A stretch of DNA of 64,000 nt from Aromatoleum anaerobium (GTDB taxonomy: Bacteria > Pseudomonadota > Gammaproteobacteria > Burkholderiales > Rhodocyclaceae): NCBI RefSeq assembly GCF_012910705.2, contig NZ_WTVG02000038.1, positions 613,170 to 677,169 on the forward strand. Direction: 5' to 3'. The translations under genes were made by a program, and so were the position numbers. The notes beneath the pieces were generated by a model. That model worked only from the letters and a program-made list of their open reading frames with translations, was not told the origin of the DNA and did not search any database. Numbering within the stretch: the stretch's first letter is position 1; every line of letters starts with the position of its first letter. This document shows positions 9,501 to 17,084 of the stretch, piece by piece.

Positions 9501-9880
9501 GGATCGCGAAATCGCGCCAGTGCGCCGCGCAGCGTGGTGGGCAGCTGTTCGAGATAGTCGTCGCGCTTGACCTGGTATGCATCCGCGCCGGCTTTCAACG
9601 CCGCCATTGCTGCCTCGTGGTTGCCTGCGCCGGTCAGGACGACCACCGCGACCGGCAGATGATTCATGCGCACGTGCGCAAGCAGTTCGAGGCCGCTGCC
9701 GTCGGGGAGATGGAGATCCGACAGCACGACGTCGAACGGCGGCGGTTGCGCGGCGAGGCGGGACAGCCCGCGCTGCAGCGTCGTGACCACTTCCAGCGCG
9801 ATATCGGGAGCCCGCTGCGCGAGCCTGCGCCGCGCGAGATCCGCATCCGCTTCGGAGTCCTCGATGTAGAGGACGCGCAT
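6515..9880 (-). CDS. Dual-receiver PAS-GAF-PAS-GGDEF-EAL protein
   Basis: Predicted cytoplasmic, response-regulated c-di-GMP enzyme of 1121 residues. Order: REC1 (about 1-120, phospho-acceptor in LSDLHLPDG), REC2 (about 133-255, acceptor in LLFDHAACSFDG), PAS with PAC (275-395), GAF (400-555), PAS (560-680), GGDEF (690-855), EAL (865-1115). The diguanylate cyclase motif GGDEF and the phosphodiesterase set (CEALVRW, NLSARQL, ELTESMI, IDDFGTGYSS, EGVET) are all intact, so both activities are possible. The ATG at 9880 follows AGAGGTGAAG; an ATG 11 codons upstream lies in the preceding gene. It begins five bases after the stop of the receiver gene and is the last gene of a four-gene operon, implying phosphorelay input from the adjacent kinase. 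Confidence 0.92.
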   Translation of the reverse strand: MRVLYIEDSEADADLARRRLAQRAPDIALEVVTTLQRGLSRLAAQPPPFDVVLSDLHLPDGSGLELLAHVRMNHLPVAVVVLTGAGNHEAAMAALKAGADAYQVKRDDYLEQLPTTLRGALARFRDPAARRTRPLRVLYGEHDELEALRTQRHLAHYAPQIRLTIAASAPEVLARLPAGPDAASDFDVLLFDHAACSFDGLELARIVRHQHRLALPIVLVSAHDGEDLVARTMELGVDDFIAKYPGYLHVLPATLEKVRERAELIHERAELRATTAHLAHLLSASPTVLYTLQIRDDGKAQASWVSDNIVSILGVPPADALSPGWWLAHVHPDDRAAWVATQTALLREGHRSYEYRLLSGKEQAIWIRDDSRVLRDDSGAAVEVVGTWTEITAQKQTELLQAARSAVLNRLVSDDPLPVILDDVARRLESLAPEMRVSILLLDESGTRLVHGAAPSLPAFYVDAVENLDVAEGQGSCGTAMARGEPVFTEDVFADPDWDAYHDFARRANFRACWSFPFRDDGGKLLGAFAVYFYRPRPVDPAIVELIGEFSALTSLAVRKFRVLAALRQTAAVIESTRDGVMVTDLSQRIVSVNRAWCEITGFSEEEALGKTPGMLKSGLQDDGFYRQLWNAVARTGHWQGEIWNRRKSGELYPQWLSVSTVYGEDHSPVRYVGVMTDISQLKQSQAQLERLAHYDPLTDLPNRLLVQSRLEHAIEQAGRQQLGLGVLFVDLDRFKNINDSLGHASGDELLVAISWRLRTRLRPEDTLARWGGDEFLVIIDNLRKPDESASVAQNLIDLMREPFSLPDGEVVYVGASVGISLYPQDGTSAAELIQHADAALNQAKVQGRNTFRFFTEALSQAAQRHVDLERRLRVALEQQAFVVHYQPQIDIFSGRVVGCEALVRWPDAEEGAVSPNRFIPFAEESGLIVPLGEWVLETACRQARQWRDAGLAPLVVAVNLSARQLWQAELPDRIAAILERTGLPPECLEFELTESMIMGHEAQAEQRLGLLKSMGMRLAIDDFGTGYSSLAYLKNFPIEMLKIDQGFIRHIPNDRNDMEITAGIIALARKLNIKVLAEGVETDAQLAFLTEQGCDAYQGYLFSRPLSAEDFAQLLAQQAR

Positions 9881-9885
9881 CGTCT

Positions 9886-10323
9886 TCACCTCTGGCTGTG
9901 GTTCAAGGTGCACCAGTACAGCTTGATCTGCTCGGCCACCGCGATGAATTTGCCGAAATCGATCGGTTTGACGATGTAGGAATTCACGCCGGCATCGTAA
10001 GCCGTCCTGACATCCTCGTCTTCGGCCGACGAGGTCAGCATCACCACCGGGATGCGCCGGAAGCGCTCGTGCGTCTTGAGCTTTTGCAGCACTTCGAGGC
10101 CGCTGACGCGCGGCAGCTTGTTGTCGAGCAGGATCACCGCGGGCGTCGGGTGGCCGCTTTCCCAGCGCGGCAGGAAGGCGAGCGCCTCTTCGCCGTCGCG
10201 TGCAACCTCGATCGCGATCGAGCTGGAGCGGTCGCGGCGCGCGAAGGCGCGCAGCGCGAGATCGAGGTCGACGTTGTTGTCCTCGACGAGGAGGATCGGG
10301 CCGGAAACGGCTTCAGTGGTCAT
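9886..10323 (-). CDS. Single-domain response regulator
   Basis: 145-residue stand-alone receiver of the Rcp1-like type (ILLVEDNNVDLDLALRAF start). It has acidic residues ED near 14-15, the phospho-acceptor aspartate in VILLDNKLPRVSG near residue 69, a switch threonine in VMLTSSAED and the lysine in YIVKPID. There is no output domain. Its ATG overlaps the kinase stop by four bases (ATGA), and its stop lies five bases before the GGDEF-EAL start. It is therefore probably a phosphate shuttle or sink between the kinase and the dual-receiver protein (inference). Confidence 0.9.
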   Translation of the reverse strand: MTTEAVSGPILLVEDNNVDLDLALRAFARRDRSSSIAIEVARDGEEALAFLPRWESGHPTPAVILLDNKLPRVSGLEVLQKLKTHERFRRIPVVMLTSSAEDEDVRTAYDAGVNSYIVKPIDFGKFIAVAEQIKLYWCTLNHSQR

Positions 10324-12197
10324 AGGGGAAACTCCACGAGGAAGATGGCGCCTTTGCCGGGCTCGCTTTCGGCCCGCACGGTCCCGCCCATGCGTTCGAT
10401 CGCCTTGCGCACCAGCGCCAGGCCGACGCCGGTACCGGGGTAGTCTTCGGCGCGGTGCAGTCGCTGGAATATGCCGAATATGCGGTCATGGTATTTCATG
10501 TCGAAACCGATGCCGTTGTCGCGAACCCGCAGCAGCATCGTGCCTGCTTCCTCGCGGCTGCTGATCCCGATGTGCGGTGGGGCCGCGTTGCGGCTGAACT
10601 TCAGCGCGTTGCCGACGAGATTGCGCAGCACCAGCGCGAGCCCGCTGCGGTCGATCGAGAGTTCCGGTCCGCGCACGTCGACGTCGATCTTCGCGCCGAG
10701 CGCGGCGATTTCGTGGGCGTAACTGTCGAGGACCTCGTCGACGAGCTGCTGCAGCGACACCGGCTCGGGCTGGGGCGCCTGGCGCTCGATGTGCGCATAC
10801 GCGAGCAGGTCCTCGATCAGTTCGTGCATCTGCGCGACGCCGCGGCGGATGTTGGCAAGGAACTGCCGCCCCTCGTCGTCGAGCCGGTCGCGGTAGTCTT
10901 CGAGCAGGATCTGGCTGTAGCCGTCGATGCCGCGCAGCGGTGCCTTGAGATCGTGCGAGACGGCGTACGAGAACGATTCGAGCTCGCGGTTGGCCGCCTC
11001 GAGCTGCGCGGTGCGCTCGACGACGCGCGCTTCGAGCGTCGCGTTGAGGCGTAACAGCGCCTCCTCGGTTTCCTTCAGCGAGGTGACGTCGAGCAGCACG
11101 CTGCGGATGTGCGTGACCCTGCCGCCCGCGTCGCGGATCAGCCAGGTGCGGCTGTCGAGCCAGATCCACTGGCCGCTCACATGGCGCACGCGGTGTTCCC
11201 CGCGGTAATCGTCCGGACCGTCGGCGAGATGGCGGGCGAGGTTGGCGCTGATGCGCGCGCGATCTTCCGGATGAATCAGGTCGCGGTAGCGGACCGCGCC
11301 GGACAGCAGCTCCTCCGGCGTATAACCCCATCGCCTGACGCTGTCGCTGACATAGGTGACGGGCAGGCCGGGTTCCTTGCGCCACTCGATCGCGACGACC
11401 GGCGAACGGTTGATCAGGGTGGACAGTTGCTCGAGGTTGGCGTGGCGTGCCTTGAGATCGGCGGCCATGCGGTCGAGTGCCTGGCCGATCTGCCCCAACT
11501 CGTCGTGCCCGGTCAGGCCGCTGCGCGCATCGAACCGCCCTTCCCCGATCGCGGCGACCGCCGCGGTGAGCCGGGCGCTGCGGCCGAACCACAGCACATG
11601 CAGCAGTATCGCGAGCGCCGCGGCAAACAGCAGGATCAGCGCGGTTTCCCGCCAGAGCTCCTGGTGGCCCGCGGCGGTGCGCAGCGCCAGCGGAATGCCC
11701 AGATCGCTGCGCACGATCAGCGTCATGTCGGGACGGATCGCAACCCGGCCCAGCAGCGCGAAATCGCCGGGCGGCTGGACGATCTCGATCCTCTTCCCCT
11801 GGCCCGAAGCGATCGCCAGCAGGCCGGCGCGAACCGCCGGAGCCTCGGATGCGATCGCATCGGTGAGGGGGCGGTGGAGCCGCGCGCGAAACATTGTGCC
11901 GACAACCTGGCCGTTGGCATCGACCAGCAACGCATTCGTGATCGCCGACCGAAGCCCCATGCTGGCGACGATACGGCTGACGTGGAAACGGCTTCCCAGT
12001 CCGGCCTGGATCTCGAGCCGGTTCTGTTCGAAGTTCAGGATCTCGGTGAGGCGCCGCCGCTGGTCGCTGGCGACCTGGTGGCGGAACTCCTGCACCTTGA
12101 TCACGTAATTCAGTGCGGATCCGAGCAGCGCAAACCCGGCCAGCAGCAGCGGCGCGAGGATGCGGCCGGGCAAGAGCGTGAGGCCTCCCCAAGTCAT
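10320..12197 (-). CDS. Membrane PAS sensor histidine kinase
   Basis: 625-residue inner-membrane kinase: TM1 (about 11-33), a periplasmic sensing domain of about 150 residues, TM2 (184-205), HAMP (206-258), PAS with PAC (265-375), a coiled-coil linker, a HisKA dimerisation domain with the phospho-accepting His415 in YAVSHDLKAPLRG, and an HATPase domain with the N-box LRNLVGNALKFSR and G-boxes DNGIGFD and GTGVGLALV. The dimerisation motif is of the phytochrome-like type often partnered with Rcp1-like receivers, as here. Its start overlaps the lipoprotein stop by four bases, so kinase and lipoprotein are translationally coupled. The periplasmic domain could sense the liganded lipoprotein (inference). 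Confidence 0.92.
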   Translation of the reverse strand: MTWGGLTLLPGRILAPLLLAGFALLGSALNYVIKVQEFRHQVASDQRRRLTEILNFEQNRLEIQAGLGSRFHVSRIVASMGLRSAITNALLVDANGQVVGTMFRARLHRPLTDAIASEAPAVRAGLLAIASGQGKRIEIVQPPGDFALLGRVAIRPDMTLIVRSDLGIPLALRTAAGHQELWRETALILLFAAALAILLHVLWFGRSARLTAAVAAIGEGRFDARSGLTGHDELGQIGQALDRMAADLKARHANLEQLSTLINRSPVVAIEWRKEPGLPVTYVSDSVRRWGYTPEELLSGAVRYRDLIHPEDRARISANLARHLADGPDDYRGEHRVRHVSGQWIWLDSRTWLIRDAGGRVTHIRSVLLDVTSLKETEEALLRLNATLEARVVERTAQLEAANRELESFSYAVSHDLKAPLRGIDGYSQILLEDYRDRLDDEGRQFLANIRRGVAQMHELIEDLLAYAHIERQAPQPEPVSLQQLVDEVLDSYAHEIAALGAKIDVDVRGPELSIDRSGLALVLRNLVGNALKFSRNAAPPHIGISSREEAGTMLLRVRDNGIGFDMKYHDRIFGIFQRLHRAEDYPGTGVGLALVRKAIERMGGTVRAESEPGKGAIFLVEFPL

Positions 12198-13174
12198 GGG
12201 CCGCTTTCCGTCCGTTTCACGGCCGCGCGCGCCGCCGTGTCGACGATCAGCGTTCGCCAGTCCGGCGGCCCGTCGATCATCTCGAGATCGACCATCAGTT
12301 TTACGAGTCCGGTGTGACGGGCGGCGAGCGGCGCCGGCTGGCCGGAGAGGAGTTCCGTGCTCTGCTCGAGGGTCACGAACGTTAGCCCGTCGAGCGCCGC
12401 GCGGTATTGCGCCGGGGTGAGGCTGGTGCTCGGGGCGAGCAGGTCGGCGAAGGCCTCGGGGGTCGTGTGCAGCGCGGTGACGCCCCGTTGCCAGCCCGCC
12501 AGCAGGTCCACGATGTCCTCGAGACGACGTTCCAGTACGTCCGCACGCACGACCAGCACATCGATGAGATCCTCAGACATCGCGCTGCTGTCGAATATCA
12601 CCTGGTAGCCATCGCCCTGCAGGCGCGACTTCATCGGTTCGAACGTGACGATCGCATCGACCCAGCCGTCGCGCAGCGCGTCTTCCTGCTGTGAAGCTTC
12701 GAGCCGCAGCAGCAGCACGTCGTTCGATCGAAGCTGGCTCGTCTCCATCATCCGCGCGAGCACCAGCCTGCCGGCTGCGCTGTCCTCGATGCCGATGCGC
12801 TTGCCCTTGAGCTGCGCCGGCCTGGTGATCGGCGATCGCGCGACGACCGCGTCGGCGCCGTGCGACATCGCGAGTACGGCGACGATGCGGATCGCCGCGC
12901 CCTTGTCCGCGAGCCGCAGCGCCTCGTCGAGCGTCAGGGCCGCCGCATCGAGCAGACCGTTGTCGAGCGTGCGCAACGCCTGGGAACTCGACGCGAGTTC
13001 GACGACCTTGACGCGGCTGCGGTCAACGTAGCGGCGCTCGTAGGCGAACACGAAGGGGTCGTAGCCGAGCCACGGATAGATGCCGACGCTCAGCGGCAGC
13101 GGGGGCGCCTCGCTGCAGCCGGCAAGAAACATCATCGCGAGGCCGAAGGCCGCCGCGACAAAGGCGTTGTACAT
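12194..13174 (-). CDS. NMT1/SsuA-like substrate-binding lipoprotein
   Basis: 326-residue exported lipoprotein of the nitrate/sulfonate/thiamine-precursor type periplasmic binding fold. The ATG at 13174 has GAGGATGAG ahead of it and gives a lipoprotein signal (MYNAFVAAAFGLAMMFLAGC) with lipobox LAGC. A frame opening 42 codons upstream would bury the signal. The mature part has the family pattern (GIYPWLGYDPFVFA, ALTLDEAL, GKRIGIEDSAAGRLVLARM, DAIVTFEP). No ABC permease or ATPase gene lies nearby; instead it heads the kinase-receiver-GGDEF/EAL operon, with ATGA overlap to the kinase. It is more likely a ligand-binding sensor subunit than a transporter component (inference); the ligand is unknown. 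Confidence 0.88.
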   Translation of the reverse strand: MYNAFVAAAFGLAMMFLAGCSEAPPLPLSVGIYPWLGYDPFVFAYERRYVDRSRVKVVELASSSQALRTLDNGLLDAAALTLDEALRLADKGAAIRIVAVLAMSHGADAVVARSPITRPAQLKGKRIGIEDSAAGRLVLARMMETSQLRSNDVLLLRLEASQQEDALRDGWVDAIVTFEPMKSRLQGDGYQVIFDSSAMSEDLIDVLVVRADVLERRLEDIVDLLAGWQRGVTALHTTPEAFADLLAPSTSLTPAQYRAALDGLTFVTLEQSTELLSGQPAPLAARHTGLVKLMVDLEMIDGPPDWRTLIVDTAARAAVKRTESGP

Positions 13175-13338
13175 CCACTCATCCTCGCCTGAAATCGGTT
13201 CCGCACCGGCCGGTCCGGCGCCCCTGCTCGAGTTCGATCGCTCAGATCGGGATTCTACAAGCGAAATCCAGAGCCCGATTGGGCGACGCTGCGGCAGCAC
13301 GATCCGTCAACCGTCGGGCCGGATGGCGAATCGGCGGC

Positions 13339-13355
13339 GTGACGCGGGGCGTCAC
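13339..13355 (-). terminator. Stem-loop after CoA-transferase gene
   Basis: GTGACGC and GCGTCAC pair perfectly around a 3-base loop, eight bases downstream of the CoA-transferase stop on the minus strand. There is no T run, so it is at best an imperfect terminator or an RNA-stabilising hairpin. Confidence 0.4.
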
Positions 13356-13362
13356 GACGTGC

Positions 13363-14586
13363 TCAGATCACGTTGTCATTCCTCAGGCGGGCGATGCGCT
13401 CGGCCGGCAGGGCCAGCAGCGAGGAGAGAATTTCGTCGGTATGTTCGCCGAGGAGAGGCGGCGGGCGGCGGTATTCGACCGGTGTCGCCGACAGGCGCAT
13501 CGGGCTGGCGACCTGCGGCACGGTGCCGGCGAGCGGGTGCGGCAGGTCGACGCGCAGCCCGCGCGAGCGCACCTGCGGGTCGGCGAATACGTCGGCGAGC
13601 GTGTTGATCGGTCCGCAGGGCACGCCGAGCGCTTCGAGCCGCGCGATCCAGTCGGCCGTCGTGCGCCGGATCGTCAGCTTGTTGAGCAGCGGAATCAGCA
13701 CCGCGCGGTGTCCGACGCGGGCCTTGTTGGTGGCGAATCGGGCGTCGGCCGCGAGCGAGGCGTCGCCGGCCGCTTCGCAAAAGCGCGCGAACTGCGCGTC
13801 GTTGCCGATGGCGAGGATCATGTAGCCGTCGTCGGTCGGGAAGTCCTGGTACGGCACGATGTTGGGATGGGCGTTGCCGAGCCGGCCAGGTGACACGCCG
13901 GTGGTGAGGTAATTCATCGCCTGGTTCGCGAGGCAGGCGATCTGCACGTCGAGCAACGCCAGGTCGATGTGCTGGCCTTCGCCGGTCTTGTCCCGCGACG
14001 CCAGCGCCGCCTGGACTGCGTTGGCCGCGTACAGGCCGGTCAGGATGTCGGTCAGCGCGACGCCGACTTTCATCGGACCGCCGCCCGGCTCATCGTCGGG
14101 CCGCCCGGTCAGGCTCATCAGGCCGCCGAGGCCCTGGATCAGGAAGTCGTAGCCGGCGCGCGCCGCGTACGGTCCGTCCTGGCCGAAACCGGTGATCGAG
14201 CAATACACGAGGCGCGGATTGACGACCTTCAGCGAGGCGTAGTCGAGGCCGTGGCGCGCGAGCCCGCCGTGCTTGAAGTTCTCCAGCACGACGTCGCACT
14301 TGCCGGCCAGATCGCGCAGCAATTGCCGGCCGTCCGGCTTCGTCATGTCTACCGTGATCGAACGCTTGTTGCGGTTCGCGCACAGGAAATACGCGGCAAC
14401 GTCGGTGTCGTTGCCGTGCGTGTCCTTGAGGAACGGCGGACCCCAGTGGCGGGTGTCGTCGCCCTCGCCCGGACGCTCGACCTTGATGACGTCGGCGCCG
14501 AGGTCGGCGAGGATCTGGCCGGCCCACGGGCCGGCCAGAATCCTCGACAGGTCGAGCACCCGGATATGCGACAGGGCGCCCGACAT
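13363..14586 (-). CDS. Class III CoA-transferase, probably acting on glutarate
   Basis: CaiB/BaiF (family III) CoA-transferase of 407 residues. The start ATG at 14586 gives MSGALSHIRVLDLSRILAGPWAGQ, the family's N-terminal block with GADVIKVERPGEGD following. The catalytic aspartate that carries the acyl-enzyme intermediate is Asp180 in GVALTD. It begins eight bases after the gcdH stop on the same strand, so the two are surely co-transcribed. Members next to glutaryl-CoA dehydrogenase are usually succinyl-CoA:glutarate CoA-transferases, and this is the assignment I infer; sequence alone does not fix the acid. A longer frame through 15384 is an artefact crossing gcdH. Confidence 0.85.
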   Translation of the reverse strand: MSGALSHIRVLDLSRILAGPWAGQILADLGADVIKVERPGEGDDTRHWGPPFLKDTHGNDTDVAAYFLCANRNKRSITVDMTKPDGRQLLRDLAGKCDVVLENFKHGGLARHGLDYASLKVVNPRLVYCSITGFGQDGPYAARAGYDFLIQGLGGLMSLTGRPDDEPGGGPMKVGVALTDILTGLYAANAVQAALASRDKTGEGQHIDLALLDVQIACLANQAMNYLTTGVSPGRLGNAHPNIVPYQDFPTDDGYMILAIGNDAQFARFCEAAGDASLAADARFATNKARVGHRAVLIPLLNKLTIRRTTADWIARLEALGVPCGPINTLADVFADPQVRSRGLRVDLPHPLAGTVPQVASPMRLSATPVEYRRPPPLLGEHTDEILSSLLALPAERIARLRNDNVI

Positions 14587-14594
14587 GGGGTGGA

Positions 14595-15782
14595 TCAGTT
14601 CGAGAACGCCGCGATGTCGGTGATCGCGCGGCCGAGGATCAGCGCATGCACGTCGTGCGTGCCCTCGTAGGTATTGACGACTTCGAGGTTCACGAGGTGA
14701 CGCGCGACGCAGAACTCGTCGGAGATGCCGTTGCCGCCGAGCATGTCGCGGGCCATGCGGGCGATGTCGAGCGACTTGCCGCAGGAATTGCGCTTCATGA
14801 TCGACGTGATCTCGACCGCGGCGGTGCCTTCGTCCTTCATGCGGCCCAGGCGCAGGCAGCCCTGCAGCCCGAGCGTGATCTCGGTCAGCATGTCGGCGAG
14901 CTTCTTCTGGATCAGCTGGTTCGCGGCGAGCGGGCGGCCGAACTGCTTGCGGTCGAGCGTGTACTGGCGCGCGGTCTCGTAGCACGCTTCGGCGGCGCCG
15001 AGCGCACCCCAGGCGATGCCGAAGCGCGCCGAGTTCAGGCACGTGAACGGGCCCTTGAGGCCGCGCACCGTCGGGAAGGCGTTCTCTTCCGGCACGAACA
15101 CTTCGTCCATGACGATTTCGCCGGTGATCGACGCGCGCAGGCCGACCTTGCCGTGGATCGCCGGAGCGGACAGGCCTTTCCAGCCTTTTTCGAGGACGAA
15201 GCCGCGGATCTGGCCTTCGTCGTCCTTGGCCCAGACGACGAACACGTCGGCGATCGGGCTGTTGGTGATCCACATCTTCGCGCCGGACAGGCTGTAGCCG
15301 CCATCGACCTTCTTCGCGCGGGTCGCCATGCTGCCGGGATCGGAGCCGTGGTTCGGCTCGGTCAGGCCGAAGCAGCCGATCCATTCGCCGGTCGCGAGCT
15401 TCGGCAGGTACTTCTGCTTCTGTGCTTCGGTGCCGAATTCGTTGATCGGCACCATCACCAGCGACGACTGCACGCTCATCATCGAGCGATAGCCGGAATC
15501 GACGCGCTCGACTTCACGCGCGATCAGGCCGTAGCACACGTAGTTCATGCCGGAGCCGCCGTACTCCTCGGGGATCGTCGCGCCGAGCAGGCCCAGTTCG
15601 CCCATCTCGTTGAAGATCGCGCGGTCGGTCTTTTCATGGCGGAAAGCTTCCTGCACGCGCGGCAGCAGGCGTTCCTGGCTGTACGCCCGCGCGGTGTCGC
15701 GCACCAGGCGCTCGGTTTCGGTCAGCTGCTCGTCGAGGTGCAGGGGATCTGCCCAATTGAAGGTCACGCGGTTCGTTGCCAT
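14595..15782 (-). CDS. gcdH: Glutaryl-CoA dehydrogenase (decarboxylating)
   Basis: FAD enzyme of the acyl-CoA dehydrogenase family that oxidises and decarboxylates glutaryl-CoA to crotonyl-CoA, passing electrons to ETF. The 395-residue protein has the family length and the subfamily signatures: [14 protein letters not shown] (FAD/substrate), [17 protein letters not shown], and the C-terminal [20 protein letters not shown] in which Glu373 is the catalytic base. In Azoarcus/Thauera relatives this step lies at the end of anaerobic benzoyl-CoA, glutarate and lysine breakdown. The gene is divergent from the LysR gene at 16066, and the CoA-transferase follows it. Start: ATG at 15782, preceded by GGAGAC. 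Confidence 0.96.
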   Translation of the reverse strand: MATNRVTFNWADPLHLDEQLTETERLVRDTARAYSQERLLPRVQEAFRHEKTDRAIFNEMGELGLLGATIPEEYGGSGMNYVCYGLIAREVERVDSGYRSMMSVQSSLVMVPINEFGTEAQKQKYLPKLATGEWIGCFGLTEPNHGSDPGSMATRAKKVDGGYSLSGAKMWITNSPIADVFVVWAKDDEGQIRGFVLEKGWKGLSAPAIHGKVGLRASITGEIVMDEVFVPEENAFPTVRGLKGPFTCLNSARFGIAWGALGAAEACYETARQYTLDRKQFGRPLAANQLIQKKLADMLTEITLGLQGCLRLGRMKDEGTAAVEITSIMKRNSCGKSLDIARMARDMLGGNGISDEFCVARHLVNLEVVNTYEGTHDVHALILGRAITDIAAFSN

Positions 15783-15923
15783 TTAAAAAGTCTCCTCAAT
15801 GCTGCGGATGTTCGAATATGCGCCGGCGCGATGCGAAGGTGCGCCACGCTTTGCCTGTGCCTGCACTGTAGCGAATCGACGACGTTCGGGACAACCGAAA
15901 ATTCCGTCACACGTTGTGCAGAA

Positions 15924-15940
15924 AAATCACTCCGTGAATT
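15924..15940. promoter_or_regulatory. Candidate operator between gcdH and gcdR
   Basis: The 283-base divergent intergenic region (15783-16065) should carry both promoters. Within it, AATCAC-TCC-GTGAATT forms an inverted repeat whose core is TCAC-tcc-GTGA (15927-15937), a layout compatible with a LysR-type binding site. This rests on symmetry and position only. Confidence 0.3.
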
Positions 15941-16065
15941 GTCGAGAACGCCGACGCGGGTAAGATGCAACCATGAAACCGTGTGCTTCCGGGCGTTCCC
16001 GCGTCACCCGGCGCCCGCTCGTAAGCGTCTGGCTTGCACATCGTGCATTTTCAGGAGGTTCGCGA

Positions 16066-16977
16066 ATGCGACGCAGGATCCCCAGTACCGCGGCGCTGCT
16101 GGCTTTCGAGCTCGCGGCGCGGCATGAAAGCTTCACGCGCGCGGCCGAGGAGCTGTCGCTGACGCAGAGCGCGATCTGCCGCCAGATCGCCGGGCTCGAG
16201 GAATTTCTCGGCCTGCGCCTGTTCCGGCGCACGAAGCGCGGCGTGACGCTGACCGAGGCCGGGCTGTCGTACAGCCGGCAGATCACGGCGCGGCTCGATG
16301 CGGTCGAGCGCGACACACTGTCGGTGATGGCGCACCACGGCCGCGGCGCGACGATCGAGCTCGCGGTCGTGCCGACGTTCGCGACGCGCTGGCTGCTGCC
16401 GCGGCTCGGCGGCTTCCTCGCCAGCCATCCGGGCGTCACGGTGAATCTGACGAACCGCAGCCGCCCGTTCCTGTTCGCCGAGACCGAGCTCGACGCGGCG
16501 CTGTATTTCGGCGACGCCGGCTGGCCCGGCACCGAAGGACATTTCCTGATGCGCGAGAATCCGGTGCCGGTCTGCAGCCCGCGCCTGCTCGCCGGCAAAC
16601 CCGCGCTGACGCCGGACGAGATCGCTGCGCTGCCGCTGCTGCAGCAGACGACGCGCCCGTACGCGTGGCGGCTGTGGTTCGAGTCGCTCGGCCTGCGCGT
16701 CGCGCACGACCTGACCGGCGCGCGCCACGAACTCTTCACGATGCTCGCGCAGGCCGCGATGTACGACATGGGCGTCGCGCTGATCCCGCCGTTCCTGATC
16801 CAGGAAGAACTCGACAGCGGCCGCCTCGTGACCCCGTTCCGCCACGGCTACCTCAGCGACAAGGCGTACTACCTGATCATTCCCGAGCGCAAGGCCGAAA
16901 CCACCGCGCTTGCGGCGTTCCGCGACTGGCTGCTGGAGGCGGCGGCGCAATACCGGGTGGCGGCCGGACTGGGGTGA
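16066..16977 (+). CDS. gcdR: LysR-type regulator of gcdH (GcdR-like)
   Basis: 303-residue LysR-family transcription regulator: N-terminal winged helix-turn-helix (about 8-66, FTRAAEELSLTQSAICRQIAGLEEFLG) and a C-terminal effector-binding domain of the GcvA-like type. The ATG at 16066 has CAGGAGG seven bases upstream; a frame from 15973 adds 31 residues without family similarity. It is divergent from gcdH, the typical arrangement for a LysR activator controlling its neighbour. A LysR regulator named GcdR controls gcdH in Azoarcus, with glutaryl-CoA as inducer (recalled family knowledge). I assign the symbol on that synteny. Confidence 0.85.
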   Translation: MRRRIPSTAALLAFELAARHESFTRAAEELSLTQSAICRQIAGLEEFLGLRLFRRTKRGVTLTEAGLSYSRQITARLDAVERDTLSVMAHHGRGATIELAVVPTFATRWLLPRLGGFLASHPGVTVNLTNRSRPFLFAETELDAALYFGDAGWPGTEGHFLMRENPVPVCSPRLLAGKPALTPDEIAALPLLQQTTRPYAWRLWFESLGLRVAHDLTGARHELFTMLAQAAMYDMGVALIPPFLIQEELDSGRLVTPFRHGYLSDKAYYLIIPERKAETTALAAFRDWLLEAAAQYRVAAGLG

Positions 16978-17084
16978 GCGGTGTGCTCGCGAGCCGTTCG
17001 GTGCGCGGCACCGGAACGTTCTCGCGACCGCACGGAAAGCGGGGCGCGGCCCTTCCCCGCGATCGACCCCGGCACGGCCTGGCC

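Noticed and set aside
13363..15384. 673-codon frame apparently fusing a gcdH-region peptide to the CoA-transferase
   Set aside because: The N-terminal part is an out-of-frame reading of gcdH; the CoA-transferase has its own family-like start at 14586.
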